64,000 nt of DNA, taken from Prochlorococcus sp. AG-409-N21. GTDB lineage: Bacteria; Cyanobacteriota; Cyanobacteriia; PCC-6307; Cyanobiaceae. The notes under the pieces were generated by a model, which did not search any database, had not been told where the DNA came from, and was given only the letters and a program-made list of their open reading frames with translations. The stretch lies in contig QCKK01000008.1 of the NCBI GenBank assembly GCA_003215415.1, positions 1 to 64,000 of the forward strand, read 5' to 3'. The position numbers and the translations under genes are program-made. This document shows, piece by piece, positions 1-7,786 of this stretch. Numbering within the stretch: the stretch's first letter is position 1; every line of letters begins with the position of its first letter.

Positions 1-1
1 A

Positions 2-151
2 AAAACAGCTTCAGAAAGGAAGAGGGATGAAAAGACAGAGCTATTACAAATTTCCCTTTATCTTGATACGGGTAAAGTTCTTACAATCGCTTTTCTTGGA
101 GTTGCCGCTTCTGCTGTGTTAATGGGTACCTTGATTTTTATCACAGGGTGA
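2..151 (+). CDS. C-terminal fragment of a small membrane protein (5' cut by window edge)
   Basis: An open frame runs from the window edge to TGA at 149-151. The visible 49 residues are a charged stretch (Lys/Arg/Glu rich) followed by a single hydrophobic segment of about 22 residues at the very C terminus, so this is probably a tail-anchored or small single-helix membrane protein. I do not recognise the family. The start lies outside the window. Confidence 0.45.
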   Translation, partial: KTASERKRDEKTELLQISLYLDTGKVLTIAFLGVAASAVLMGTLIFITG

Positions 152-211
152 TTTGAATAAAATTGTTTCAATGCCCTTCTTCCTAAATAGAAGAGACTTG
201 TTGCTAGTTAT

Positions 212-841
212 GTGGAAAGTGCTTTTTCGGTGCTTGAATACTGTCTGAGTATTAAGGACGAATCAGTGTCAGGAGAGAGAATCAAGGAGATTGTTGATTT
301 TGTGACAACTGAATCGCCTTATCGTTCTGCGAACAAAGGCTGGGTCACAGAGAACATTTACTTGCAATGGGGTAGAAATAATGAAAGGTCTGGCAAGAAG
401 TTTGATCAATTAGTAGAGGTAAATGTTTATTGGAAACCAATAATCCAAATAGTCTCGATTATTTTTGTTGTGATCGGCTTCGCAACTATTTTGGGCTTTT
501 TGCCTATCTTTATAACTGAAGGTAGTTTTGGTTCTAATGTTCGAAGTATTGACCCTATGATTCAGAGCAATCCGACTGAGCAAAAGATTGATGTTAAAGA
601 ACCAAAAATGATGAATATAGAGCCTATTCAAAAAGTGATTCCAGCTGAGCAAAAGATTGATGTTAAAGAACCAAAAATAATGAATACAGAGTCTGTCCAG
701 CAATTAAATTCAACTGATCAGAACATTGATGAAACTGCAACCAATTTAACTGGTAACCGTGATAGCAATACGCAAGCAACTAATAATTCCAAGTCTGTAA
801 GAAGAGTCGTAACGGCTGATGATTTATTCCTAAAGAAGTAA
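212..841 (+). CDS. hypothetical one-helix membrane protein with a 23-residue tandem repeat
   Basis: The 209-residue product starts at a GTG and has a soluble N-terminal part (residues 1-74), one hydrophobic segment (about 75-101), and a long polar C-terminal tail. The tail carries two near-identical copies of the motif EQKIDVKEPK (in residues 122-135 and 145-158), 23 residues apart, and ends in a basic patch. Ser, Thr, Asn and Gln dominate the tail, which suggests an extended surface or periplasmic linker. No enzyme motif is visible and I do not recognise the family. An alternative start further downstream cannot be excluded. Confidence 0.6.
   Translation: MESAFSVLEYCLSIKDESVSGERIKEIVDFVTTESPYRSANKGWVTENIYLQWGRNNERSGKKFDQLVEVNVYWKPIIQIVSIIFVVIGFATILGFLPIFITEGSFGSNVRSIDPMIQSNPTEQKIDVKEPKMMNIEPIQKVIPAEQKIDVKEPKIMNTESVQQLNSTDQNIDETATNLTGNRDSNTQATNNSKSVRRVVTADDLFLKK
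577..691 (+). repeat. two direct DNA repeats, 69-base period, inside the 212-841 gene
   Basis: Positions 577-622 and 646-691 are almost identical (only a few substitutions over about 46 bases) and are offset by exactly 69 bases, so the reading frame is kept. Close identity at DNA level suggests a recent duplication or continuing homogenisation, not old divergence. Confidence 0.85.
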
Positions 842-911
842 AGTTTATTACTAAGGGTTATTTGGTATGACTATCAAGTTGAACTAAGGTATTTTTACTT
901 GCATTATTATT

Positions 912-1577
912 GTGGCGACCTATTTAGTAACAGGTTCAAATCGTGGAATTGGTTTGGAATATTGTCGACAGTTAAAAGAAAGAGGTGAGGAGGTGATTGC
1001 GACATGTCGCTCATCTTCTCCTGAGCTAGATGAACTAGGAGTTAGGATTGAAGTTGATGTTGATGTCAGTTCAGGCGGGTCAGTCCTAAATCTTAAGAGA
1101 AGGCTAGAGGGAGCTCATATAGATGTATTGATTCAAAACGCCGGAATAGCCGAGTTTAATTCGTTATTAAGTCTTGATCCGGAAAGCATTATTCGTCAGT
1201 TTGAGGTGAATGCATTAAGTCCTTTATGTTTCACGCAAGCTTTCCTTAGCAATATGGGGAATGGATCAAAAGTAGCTCTTATGACAAGTCGTATGGGGTC
1301 TATTGATGACAACACATCAGGAGGCTCTTATGGATACAGGATGTCTAAAGTTGCACTTTGTATGGTCGGAAAGTCTCTGTCTATTGATTTAAAAACTAAG
1401 GGAATTTCTGTAGCTATTTTGCATCCTGGATTGGTTAGTACACGTATGACAGGATTTACTTCTAGTGGAATTAGTCCTGAGCAATCCGTTAGTGGGCTTC
1501 TAACAAGGATTGATTCTTTAAATCTTGAGAATTCAGGTACTTTTTGGCATTCAAATGGGGAGGTTCTTCCTTGGTGA
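912..1577 (+). CDS. short-chain dehydrogenase/reductase (SDR), C-factor-like
   Basis: A 221-residue classical SDR with the Rossmann glycine motif TGSNRGIG at residues 7-14, the NAG motif at 76-78, and the catalytic pair YxxxK at Tyr142/Lys146, with serines near 126-130 as the third catalytic residue. Such enzymes use NAD(P)H to reduce or oxidise carbonyl or alcohol groups in the cytoplasm; the substrate cannot be read from sequence. It starts at GTG 912. The length and the N-terminal pattern resemble the CsgA/C-factor branch of the family. It stands alone, between a membrane protein and an oxygenase on the same strand. Confidence 0.85.
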   Translation: MATYLVTGSNRGIGLEYCRQLKERGEEVIATCRSSSPELDELGVRIEVDVDVSSGGSVLNLKRRLEGAHIDVLIQNAGIAEFNSLLSLDPESIIRQFEVNALSPLCFTQAFLSNMGNGSKVALMTSRMGSIDDNTSGGSYGYRMSKVALCMVGKSLSIDLKTKGISVAILHPGLVSTRMTGFTSSGISPEQSVSGLLTRIDSLNLENSGTFWHSNGEVLPW

Positions 1578-1674
1578 TTATTAGTGAAATGACCTGTATC
1601 GCTAAATGGGAACTCGAGACATTTTTTTGAAATGTACTTAATTTGATATCAATCCTTCTTGAAAAGGTGCGCCT

Positions 1675-2313
1675 TTGGACCTGATTGCTTGTTATCGCAA
1701 CCCTGGTTTCGAATCTGTTGCGGATGGGGTCATGTCATTCTTTGACCGACGCCTTGATCTTCAACGTAGTGGAATTGCATTTGGTAATGATTCATCTTCA
1801 GCAACCGAGGCTGAACCGGCTAAGATTTCAACTGACATAAGCTTGGTTGCAATTGATCGCTCAGATCCAGAGGCGTTTGCTCTCTCTGAAGTGATTCTTA
1901 GAGGTGTTACTGCTGCTCTAAACAAATATCTTAAAGATCGTCCGTTATTTAGAGAGTGTTCTCCAGAGCAATCTTTATTCGTAATTCCGATTTTTAACAT
2001 TCAACGCTATGGCCCTGGCGAAGGGTTTAAGAGTTGGCATTGCGATTGGACTATCAGTGATGAGGCAACAGAGCCCGTTCATAGAGTTCTGGCTTGGATT
2101 CTTTATTGCAATGACATTGATTCCGCAGGTACAGAGTTCTATTGGCAAAAACATCATGAATGTGCTGAGCGAGGAAAACTTGTTATTTTTCCCGCAGGTC
2201 TATCTCATATTCATCGTGGGAGAGTAAATAATAAGGAGACAAAGACGATTGCCACAGGATGGATTAATGCAGGGAGTAGAGACTCCTATCTCTCTCGTTT
2301 AGCAACCTTTTGA
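1675..2313 (+). CDS. 2-oxoglutarate/Fe(II)-dependent oxygenase-like protein
   Basis: The 212-residue product has the iron-binding facial triad pattern of the prolyl-4-hydroxylase-like oxygenases: HCD at 122-124, then a distal FPAG..HIHRG segment at 173-181 that supplies the third ligand, and Lys190 with a following TGW near 194-196 that fits the 2-oxoglutarate site. The family hydroxylates protein side chains or small molecules using O2 and 2-oxoglutarate; the substrate here is unknown. Translation appears to start at TTG 1675, with a weak purine-rich stretch just before it. The neighbours (SDR upstream, AEC permease downstream) share its strand but not obviously its pathway. Confidence 0.75.
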   Translation: MDLIACYRNPGFESVADGVMSFFDRRLDLQRSGIAFGNDSSSATEAEPAKISTDISLVAIDRSDPEAFALSEVILRGVTAALNKYLKDRPLFRECSPEQSLFVIPIFNIQRYGPGEGFKSWHCDWTISDEATEPVHRVLAWILYCNDIDSAGTEFYWQKHHECAERGKLVIFPAGLSHIHRGRVNNKETKTIATGWINAGSRDSYLSRLATF

Positions 2314-2376
2314 GAATTTGATTGATCTATTAGCCCTTAAAACAATACCGATCAGTTTTTATCTCGAATTAATTAA

Positions 2377-3300
2377 ATGCTGATTTTGAGACTCTTTAGT
2401 GAATTATTGCCCTTGCTTGCCTTTGGCTATTTGATTGGCCGATTCAAGCCAGGGCTTTCATCTCAAATAGCCCCACCACTAATTAACTTCGGCGTCCCAA
2501 TCAGCTTAATGGGTCTTCTTCTTAAAAGTGGTTTTGATTGGCTCCTTTTTCAGGCTCTTGCAATGGCTTTACTTGCCATTGGATTTCTTGTAGTCGTAAT
2601 TAGGACTTCATCGAGGCTTAGAAGACATATTGGTAGTAGATGCTTGCTATTGGGTAGTGTTTTTGGTAATTCAGGTCATTTTGGGATACCTGTTTCATTG
2701 GCTCTTCTGCCAAGCCAATCACTCAGTTTCAGTATTGGTTATGACCTTGGGGCCACATTGCTTGTTTGGAGCTTAGGTCCCATGCTTTTAGCAAACCCCT
2801 CATCAGGATTGAAGAGAAAACCTGCTTGGAGAAATCTTATTACTGCTTTGACTACCAGCCCTGCGAGCAAGGGATTAGTTGGTGCAATGTTTGTTCAGTT
2901 GACTCCGTGGAGGGAACAAATTACTTCAGCTCTTTGGATCCCATCCAGCATTGTGATTGTTTTAGCTCTAATGGTTGTAGGGATAAGGCTTGGATCTTTT
3001 GATCCTTCACAAAACCCAGTTAACAGAAACTTGCGTTTACTGGTTCAGCCGAGCTTGTTTATAAAGTTAATTGTTCTTCCTGCCTTAATGTTGCTACTCG
3101 CTAAAATTTTTAGCTTGTCAACATTGATGAGTAATGCGCTTGTATTACAAGCTGCAACACCTACTGCTATCTCAGTGTTGCTGTTAGCTGAAGCAAGTGG
3201 GCAGCAGCAACAAGTTGCTACTTATTTAGTGGTCTGGAGTACATTGATTGCCCTGATTACAGTTCCTATTTGGTTTTTGGTTCTTCAGCTTTTGAATTGA
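2377..3300 (+). CDS. AEC-family (auxin efflux carrier-like) permease
   Basis: A 307-residue integral membrane protein with about ten hydrophobic segments in the two-repeat arrangement of the AEC/bile-acid transporter superfamily. A helix-breaking NFGVPISL motif sits near residue 37 and a conserved FGNSGHFGIPVSLAL stretch near 96-110, both typical of AEC permeases. These carry organic anions or malate-like solutes across the inner membrane; the substrate cannot be assigned. Length fits the family (300-320). It starts at ATG 2377, about 60 bases after the oxygenase gene. Confidence 0.8.
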   Translation: MLILRLFSELLPLLAFGYLIGRFKPGLSSQIAPPLINFGVPISLMGLLLKSGFDWLLFQALAMALLAIGFLVVVIRTSSRLRRHIGSRCLLLGSVFGNSGHFGIPVSLALLPSQSLSFSIGYDLGATLLVWSLGPMLLANPSSGLKRKPAWRNLITALTTSPASKGLVGAMFVQLTPWREQITSALWIPSSIVIVLALMVVGIRLGSFDPSQNPVNRNLRLLVQPSLFIKLIVLPALMLLLAKIFSLSTLMSNALVLQAATPTAISVLLLAEASGQQQQVATYLVVWSTLIALITVPIWFLVLQLLN

Positions 3301-3325
3301 TTGACTTTTGCTTCCTTATCAATTT

Positions 3326-3880
3326 TTAAGTAAGACTTTTCGTGATGACTGCATCTAGGAAGGCTTTGTTCAATTCTTCTAAAGGATCGTTGGTCCAATC
3401 ATTAAGAGCAGATCTCATCGCACAAGAACCATGTCTATAGGCAATAGTCATCTCTTTACCGGTTAAATCATGTGTTCCTAGTAATATTTGGAAGATTAGT
3501 TCAGGATTGCTATAGGGGTAATTATTTAAAATGCTACCTATTTCTGCTAGGGCAGCATTAGCAGTAAGTCCCTTTGCTTTTTTTTGTGATTCAAATATTG
3601 CTTTCGCAACTTGGCCATATTCTTTAGCACCTTCATCCGTAAAGATAGCGCCTATTGATTTGGCTTCATCATGTGACTGATTATCTATCATCAGAAGCCT
3701 TTCTATTCTTAACAGTCTCTTTTCAAGTTGACTCTCTTCCGAATCCTTCGTTGGTGCGTTCTCGAGTTGTTCGGTGACAAAGTCAGTTAATGTTTTCCCG
3801 TTCTTAATTGCTTCAGTCTTGAGCTTGAGCAATAATTTTGGGTCAATAATTATATTGAGCTGAGTTCTCTCTCTCTTCAT
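3326..3880 (-). CDS. ribbon-helix-helix N-terminal protein, putative DNA-binding regulator
   Basis: From the ATG at 3880 the product is 184 residues. Its N terminus (MKRERTQLNIIIDPKLL, then a helix with GKTLTDFV) has the beta strand plus two helices of a ribbon-helix-helix domain. A heptad-like acidic/basic segment follows, then an unrecognised C-terminal domain of about 110 residues. A TTG six codons upstream is open too, but the ATG places the RHH strand at the N terminus as usual and has an AAAGA purine run before it. RHH proteins bind DNA as dimers; targets are unknown. No toxin-like gene is next to it, so an antitoxin role is not supported. Confidence 0.65.
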   Translation of the reverse strand: MKRERTQLNIIIDPKLLLKLKTEAIKNGKTLTDFVTEQLENAPTKDSEESQLEKRLLRIERLLMIDNQSHDEAKSIGAIFTDEGAKEYGQVAKAIFESQKKAKGLTANAALAEIGSILNNYPYSNPELIFQILLGTHDLTGKEMTIAYRHGSCAMRSALNDWTNDPLEELNKAFLDAVITKSLT

Positions 3881-4032
3881 TCTTTCTATAAGTAACAATA
3901 ATAATTATACCTATTTGTCAATTATTGCTGACGTCGACTGCCGGCTGGCTTGCCTAGTTGCTCTCTTGCGTCGCATTCGCAATAATCTCAGTATTGATTT
4001 TTAGTTGTTTAGATTAAGAGACCTTTTGATGG

Positions 4033-4527
4033 CTAGGGAATAATTGTTGATTGCTTCTTGTAGGGAAGAGTTATCTCTTTGCCCTTGACTCCTGCAGAAG
4101 CAACAAACACTATTGCAGCCTCTTCCCCAATGCTTTCACAGTAATGAACAGTTTCTTGAGGCGATGCGAAGCTTTCGCCAGGTCCGACTTTTAGAGTTTG
4201 ACCGTCAATAGTTCCACAGGAAAGCTTTCCTTTTACTAAATAGACAATTCCAGGTTGTGAGTGGAAATGTAGAGGTGTTTTGAAACCAGGCTGAGCAGTT
4301 ATCCGCTGAAGTGTCATCTCTGGCTTACCTTTTGGGTATTTATAAGAATCTCCGTTCCAAGATTCAGTCGCACTAAAAAGAGTCTCGATAATTACAGGCT
4401 TTCTATCTTGTGAAGTTATTTTTTGGGCATTACAAGCAACTATTGGTAAGACAAGGCCAGAGGTCAGAGCAATTAATAGAAAACGGACCATTCTTGATTG
4501 AGAATCAGACCTAATGTACTTTGTCAT
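4033..4527 (-). CDS. cupin-domain lipoprotein
   Basis: A 164-residue product with a basic N terminus, a hydrophobic segment and a lipobox-like IVAC with Cys32, so it is probably a lipid-anchored periplasmic protein. The mature part is one cupin beta barrel: motif 1 around LHFHSQPGIVYLVKG (two His and a downstream Glu-like position) and motif 2 with VHYC. Single-domain cupins of this kind bind a metal ion; function ranges from isomerases to sensors and is not determined. The divergent znu-like remnant and Zur-like regulator next door make metal handling possible, but that is only context. Confidence 0.7.
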   Translation of the reverse strand: MTKYIRSDSQSRMVRFLLIALTSGLVLPIVACNAQKITSQDRKPVIIETLFSATESWNGDSYKYPKGKPEMTLQRITAQPGFKTPLHFHSQPGIVYLVKGKLSCGTIDGQTLKVGPGESFASPQETVHYCESIGEEAAIVFVASAGVKGKEITLPYKKQSTIIP

Positions 4528-4555
4528 TGAAGTTATATCTACTTCTAGGCAATCA

Positions 4556-5338
4556 TTAATTTCTGGCTAATAACAAAGAAAATAAGCAAAGAACTCCTAT
4601 TAGAGGTCCTGGAGAAAGGTTAAAAGCAATCGCTAGAAAAAAGCCAAAAAAAGATAAAAGCAAACCAAACAGAGCAGAACGCACCATTGCAGAATGCAAA
4701 CTAGGTGCCTGACTTAAGCCAAAAATAGTTGGTGCTGAAAGTAAACCTATAACCAAAATGACACCTACGGCAGCCATCGAACTCACAACCACGAGGGCAG
4801 TGACAAGACCAAGTGCCAACCGCAATGAAGAAACATTTAGCCCACTAGCTGATGCACCTTCAGGGTCCAATCCAATGTAGACTAATTTCTGATATGAGGT
4901 TCTTAATAGTAATAGCAATGCAACTGCAGCTATTAAGGTTCTGATTAGTTCATCTGCTCCTACTGCAAGAAGATCGCCAAATAAAATAGATTCCAGGTCG
5001 ATTCTTATCTCTAAAAGTGGAATTAATAAAACCCCTAATCCAAGTGTGCCTGCAAGAACAGTATTAATGACAGCTTCATTGTGTCCGTTGCTTTTGGATG
5101 CAAGTCTTTCTGCAACAACAGCCCCGACCAAGCCACTAAGAACCCCACCCAATGAAGGATCAACTCCTATTGCAAGAGCTAAGACTATCCCTGGAACTAC
5201 TGAATGTGAAATCAAATTGGCTTACAGTAGACGACGATGCGTGATCAAGAGAGCACCAGTCGCAGGGCAAAGCATTCCGACTAAAAGTGCCATCAAAAAT
5301 GGCAAAGTCCACCAATTGGTAAAAAATGCTTCTAACAA
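4556..5338 (-). pseudogene. znuB: zinc/manganese ABC transporter permease (ZnuB-like), interrupted by an in-frame TAA
   Basis: From TTG 5338 the frame reads the expected N terminus of a ZnuB/MtsB-type permease (FFTNWWTLPFLMALLVG... and LLITHRRLL), hits TAA at 5222-5224 as codon 39, and continues in the same frame with NLISHSVVPGIVLALAIG and seven or so further hydrophobic segments to 4556. The total of about 260 codons is normal for the family, and the residues either side of the stop match the usual RRLL-x-ANLISHS junction, so a single base change (for example CAA to TAA) explains it. A shortened protein from TTG 5215 would lack the first membrane helix. Either a true pseudogene or a sequencing error; the broken ATPase gene nearby favours decay. 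Confidence 0.8.
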
Positions 5339-5366
5339 TGAACTAAAAGACTAATCTTGGAAAGAC

Positions 5367-5792
5367 ATGAGATTCAAACCTCAGAGCATGGTGGAGCAAA
5401 CCAGTGATTTGACGACCCGTCAACAAAATATTTTGGAAGAGTTGAATAATTGTGCTGATGAGATCAGCGGCCAACAACTTCATCGAGCATTGATCGAGGG
5501 TTCTTACCATATTGGTTTGACTACTGTTTATCGACATCTTCGCACTCTTCAGCAAAAAGGATTGGTGCGATGTCGAAACCTCCCAACAGGTGAAGCACTT
5601 TATAGCCCTGTGAACAGAGATGAACATCATTTGACTTGTGTTGACTGTGGCCGAACGCTTGTGTTGAGGTCCTGCCCTATAAAAAATATCGAATTGCCTA
5701 AGGCGCAAACAAAAGATTTTGAGTTGTTGTTTCACACCCTTGAATTTTTTGGTCTCTGTAAAAATTGTCATCAGCGTCAGAAAGGCATTTGA
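5367..5792 (+). CDS. Fur-family metalloregulator, probably Zur-like
   Basis: The 141-residue product has the winged-helix N-terminal domain of the Fur family (LTTRQQNILEEL..., then GLTTVYRHLRTLQQKGLV as the recognition region) and a C-terminal metal-binding domain with HHLTCVDCG near residues 91-99 and a second CKNCH near the C terminus. Those four Cys form the structural zinc site. In picocyanobacteria a Fur paralogue beside a znu locus is usually the zinc regulator Zur, which represses zinc uptake genes. Here the gene is intact and divergent from the interrupted permease; only 28 bases separate the starts, so an operator would lie there. A second ATG at 5388 is an alternative start. Confidence 0.85.
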   Translation: MRFKPQSMVEQTSDLTTRQQNILEELNNCADEISGQQLHRALIEGSYHIGLTTVYRHLRTLQQKGLVRCRNLPTGEALYSPVNRDEHHLTCVDCGRTLVLRSCPIKNIELPKAQTKDFELLFHTLEFFGLCKNCHQRQKGI

Positions 5793-5805
5793 ACCTTCAT
5801 ATTGA

Positions 5806-6009
5806 TTAGCCACAACAGTGGTTACCCATGCTGCTAATGGATTCAAGTTTGGTTCGAACTTCTTCTGGAGTCCCAAAGGCCAAAATAGTTTGGTCAAGAG
5901 TGATGACTTTGTCGTAAGCATTTAATGCTTGCCCCCAGTCGTGACTACTTACGAATACTGTTAAACCAGCCTCAGCAAGCTGTCGAACAATTCGTAATTC
6001 ATTGGCAAC
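5806..6009 (-). pseudogene. znuC: 3' remnant of a zinc/manganese ABC transporter ATPase (ZnuC-like)
   Basis: On the minus strand the frame ending at TAA 5806-5808 encodes about 66 residues: a helix ELRIVRQLAEAGLTVFVSSHD, the switch histidine (SSHDWGQAL), and a tail with LAFGTPEEVR. This is the C-terminal end of an ABC ATPase after the Walker B region. The Walker A, signature motif and Walker B are absent; a stop (TAG, 6010-6012) closes the frame exactly where homology ends. The strand matches the neighbouring permease, as in a znuCB operon. The fragment lacks any ATP-binding site and is non-functional. Confidence 0.75.
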
Positions 6010-6011
6010 CT

Positions 6012-6092
6012 ACTTACAGTGATAAGGATGGTTCTAAATGGGGCCAAGGTTGGCAACACCATATTGGAACAGGAGTGACATACCGCTTCTAG
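6012..6092 (+). pseudogene. C-terminal remnant of an outer-membrane porin
   Basis: A plus-strand frame abutting the ATPase remnant reads YSDKDGSKWGQGWQHHIGTG then VTYRF and a stop at 6090-6092. A final amphipathic strand ending in aromatic-x-Phe is the signature of outer-membrane beta barrels, and the pattern looks like the last strand of cyanobacterial OprB/Som porins. There is no start codon and the rest of the barrel is missing, because the sequence to the left at once becomes the opposite-strand ATPase remnant. I infer a rearrangement breakpoint near 6010-6014. Confidence 0.55.
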
Positions 6093-6209
6093 CAATAAAT
6101 TAAAGATTGGTTGCAAACTGCTTTTGAATTATCTGATTCTTGTAGGCATTCATCTTGACGTCAAAATCGAGATAGAAGTTACTCCTTAGGGATTCCAGCT
6201 TTAAACCAA

Positions 6210-6461
6210 TTGAATTTGATTGACTCTTTCATATGGTTTTTGCTGCAAGTCAAACTTTCACTTAGCCTTGAAAGATTCGATAGGTTGGATACTGCTGTTA
6301 TAACTCTCATGAATCATTTTTTATCTAGCGAAAGGTCGAGGTGGATATTTGTAATTGGATTATTGGCAATTGGTATTGGTTTTACTGTAAGAAATGTAAT
6401 TTCTTACCCAAGTGAATGTGTACCTGATGTATCAACGAAAGTATCTCGTAATTTCAAATGA
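6210..6461 (+). CDS. small hypothetical membrane protein
   Basis: An 83-residue frame from TTG 6210 with one clear hydrophobic segment (about residues 45-60). An internal ATG at 6309 would give a 50-residue protein that still holds that segment. No family is recognised. It lies just right of the znu/porin breakpoint and could itself be a fragment. Confidence 0.35.
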   Translation: MNLIDSFIWFLLQVKLSLSLERFDRLDTAVITLMNHFLSSERSRWIFVIGLLAIGIGFTVRNVISYPSECVPDVSTKVSRNFK

Positions 6462-6643
6462 AACCAAATAGATATATTTGACCCTGTATTGCAAACCATC
6501 GCCGAGGGGATTTGACAGCCGTTATTGCCACATTGGATTTTGCTGCTATTGCATTGTTTTTTAGAAGCTCTTTATACAGCGTTAAGAAGAGAGATAAAGG
6601 AAGGCGGTTGGTTTAAATTCAAAGGATGATCAGGATGAATCAA

Positions 6644-6826
6644 ATGGGAGAAGCCAAACGGAGAAAAGAAGCAGGGTTGCCCCCTAAGAGCTTAAAGAAA
6701 GAATCAAAATCAAATTTTCCCAATCTTCTGGTTAAATATCCTCGCTTACCTTTATACATAGGACTTATTTTTGGCATTTATCTAATTTTTGATTGGATTA
6801 GACTAACTTCAATTACTGGCTCATAA
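6644..6826 (+). CDS. DUF2839 family small membrane protein
   Basis: The 60-residue product starts with MGEAKRRKEAGLPPK, the hallmark of the cyanobacterial DUF2839 family, then a lysine/serine-rich linker and one transmembrane helix near the C terminus (LPLYIGLIFGIYLIFDW). Two upstream in-frame ATGs exist (6626 and 6635), but the family begins at MGEAKRRK. Function is unknown; it is likely a cytoplasmic or thylakoid membrane protein with an N-terminal basic cytoplasmic segment. Confidence 0.8.
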   Translation: MGEAKRRKEAGLPPKSLKKESKSNFPNLLVKYPRLPLYIGLIFGIYLIFDWIRLTSITGS

Positions 6827-7072
6827 AGTGATCCGATAGTTTTAAGAGACCAAGCTTTTATATAGATAGGAGACATTGGCTTTAATTTTGTTGCTGGTTT
6901 AGTTCGCTAACTAATGAATTAATTCTTAGAAGATTTTGCAGTAACATATTCAGTCTTTATGAATTAAGCAATGGACGAACTAACAAAAAAGAGAAGTACT
7001 TAAGAACAAATTCCAGCATTTAGAAGTAATCCTGCTTGTCTTGGAAGAGAAGCCAAATAAGTCAAGTTTCAT

Positions 7073-7258
7073 CTAACCAATCCCACCGATATCAAAGGGA
7101 AGTTTGTCTTTAAAAGCTGTCAAATATTTCTGAACTGCTGGAATACGCAGTAGAGCCAAAGGCAGCGCAATATTTAAAACGATCCACGTGGCACCAAGTA
7201 TTGTTGCCCATTTACCCCCTTTTTTTAGCAGACTTCCCTTTTGATTCTCGTTGGTCAT
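7073..7258 (-). CDS. small conserved-looking membrane protein
   Basis: A 61-residue product from ATG 7258: a lysine-rich N terminus, one transmembrane segment (WATILGATWIVLNIALPLALL) and a short C-terminal region ending IGGIG. It is the last gene of a minus-strand run after two DUF3721 genes (67 bases downstream of the second). A longer open frame upstream overlaps the DUF3721 gene in another frame and is not likely used. Family not recognised. Confidence 0.55.
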   Translation of the reverse strand: MTNENQKGSLLKKGGKWATILGATWIVLNIALPLALLRIPAVQKYLTAFKDKLPFDIGGIG

Positions 7259-7325
7259 CTTGTGAATCCCAAGTAATGGTACTACTGGTCTTATTTTCTC
7301 ATTTTGTATTGGAAGTTTCAGAGAA

Positions 7326-7781
7326 TCATTGGGTAATGCCATGAGTTGCACATGGCATCCAGAAATCTCCCATTTTGTGGACACCTAGACATCCAATTCT
7401 CTTTGCTTCGAGTTCTGCTTGAGATTTGGTGGGGTAAGCGAAGATGTTGTTTTGCGAAGAGGAAGATAAGTTTCTGTCTTCTGTTGTTTGTTCGATATTT
7501 GCTCCCCCTGGGCTCCAAACTTTAATACCCATAGTGGTAAACCCTGCCGAAAAAATTCCCATTCCTACTATCGAAGCGTTTACAACTCCCATTGCCACCA
7601 CCCCAAGGGATACCACCCCCATTGGTACCACGCCAATTGTGACAATACCCATTGGCACAATTCCTATTGAGATGAATCCAAGTGGGGCGATGCCTATAGC
7701 AATTTTTTTGGGTTTGCCTCCGCAATGGGAGGCATCGCCTAATCCTTTCGTATTAGAACTATCTGGAGTCTTCATATTCAA
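7326..7781 (-). CDS. DUF3721 protein with a strict five-residue glycine repeat
   Basis: The 151-residue product has three parts. Residues 1-25 are polar with a Cys-Gly-Gly. Residues 30-85 hold Gly at every fifth position (30, 35, 40, 45, 50, 55, 60, 65, 75, 80, 85) with hydrophobic residues between, in units such as GIVPM, GVVSL and GVVAM; this should fold as a regular beta solenoid or membrane-packing repeat. Residues 114-147 are a DUF3721 module (YPTKSQAELEAKRIGC..HKMGDFWMPCATH) with two Cys and two His that suggest metal or disulfide chemistry. It follows the lipoprotein DUF3721 gene by 5 bases, so the two are very likely co-transcribed. Function is unknown. Confidence 0.75.
   Translation of the reverse strand: MNMKTPDSSNTKGLGDASHCGGKPKKIAIGIAPLGFISIGIVPMGIVTIGVVPMGVVSLGVVAMGVVNASIVGMGIFSAGFTTMGIKVWSPGGANIEQTTEDRNLSSSSQNNIFAYPTKSQAELEAKRIGCLGVHKMGDFWMPCATHGITQ
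7527..7694 (-). repeat. coding pentad repeat (15-base period)
   Basis: Codons 30-85 of the 7326-7781 gene repeat with a 15-base period marked by a Gly codon at every fifth position; eleven of twelve positions are Gly. The DNA copies are only loosely alike, so the constraint is on the protein. Confidence 0.8.
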
Positions 7782-7786
7782 ATCAT

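Noticed and set aside
5343-5921. Minus-strand open frame of 192 codons opposite the Zur-like gene
   Set aside because: It overlaps the clear Fur-family gene in full and holds no domain; the true minus-strand feature in this region is the ZnuC remnant in another frame.
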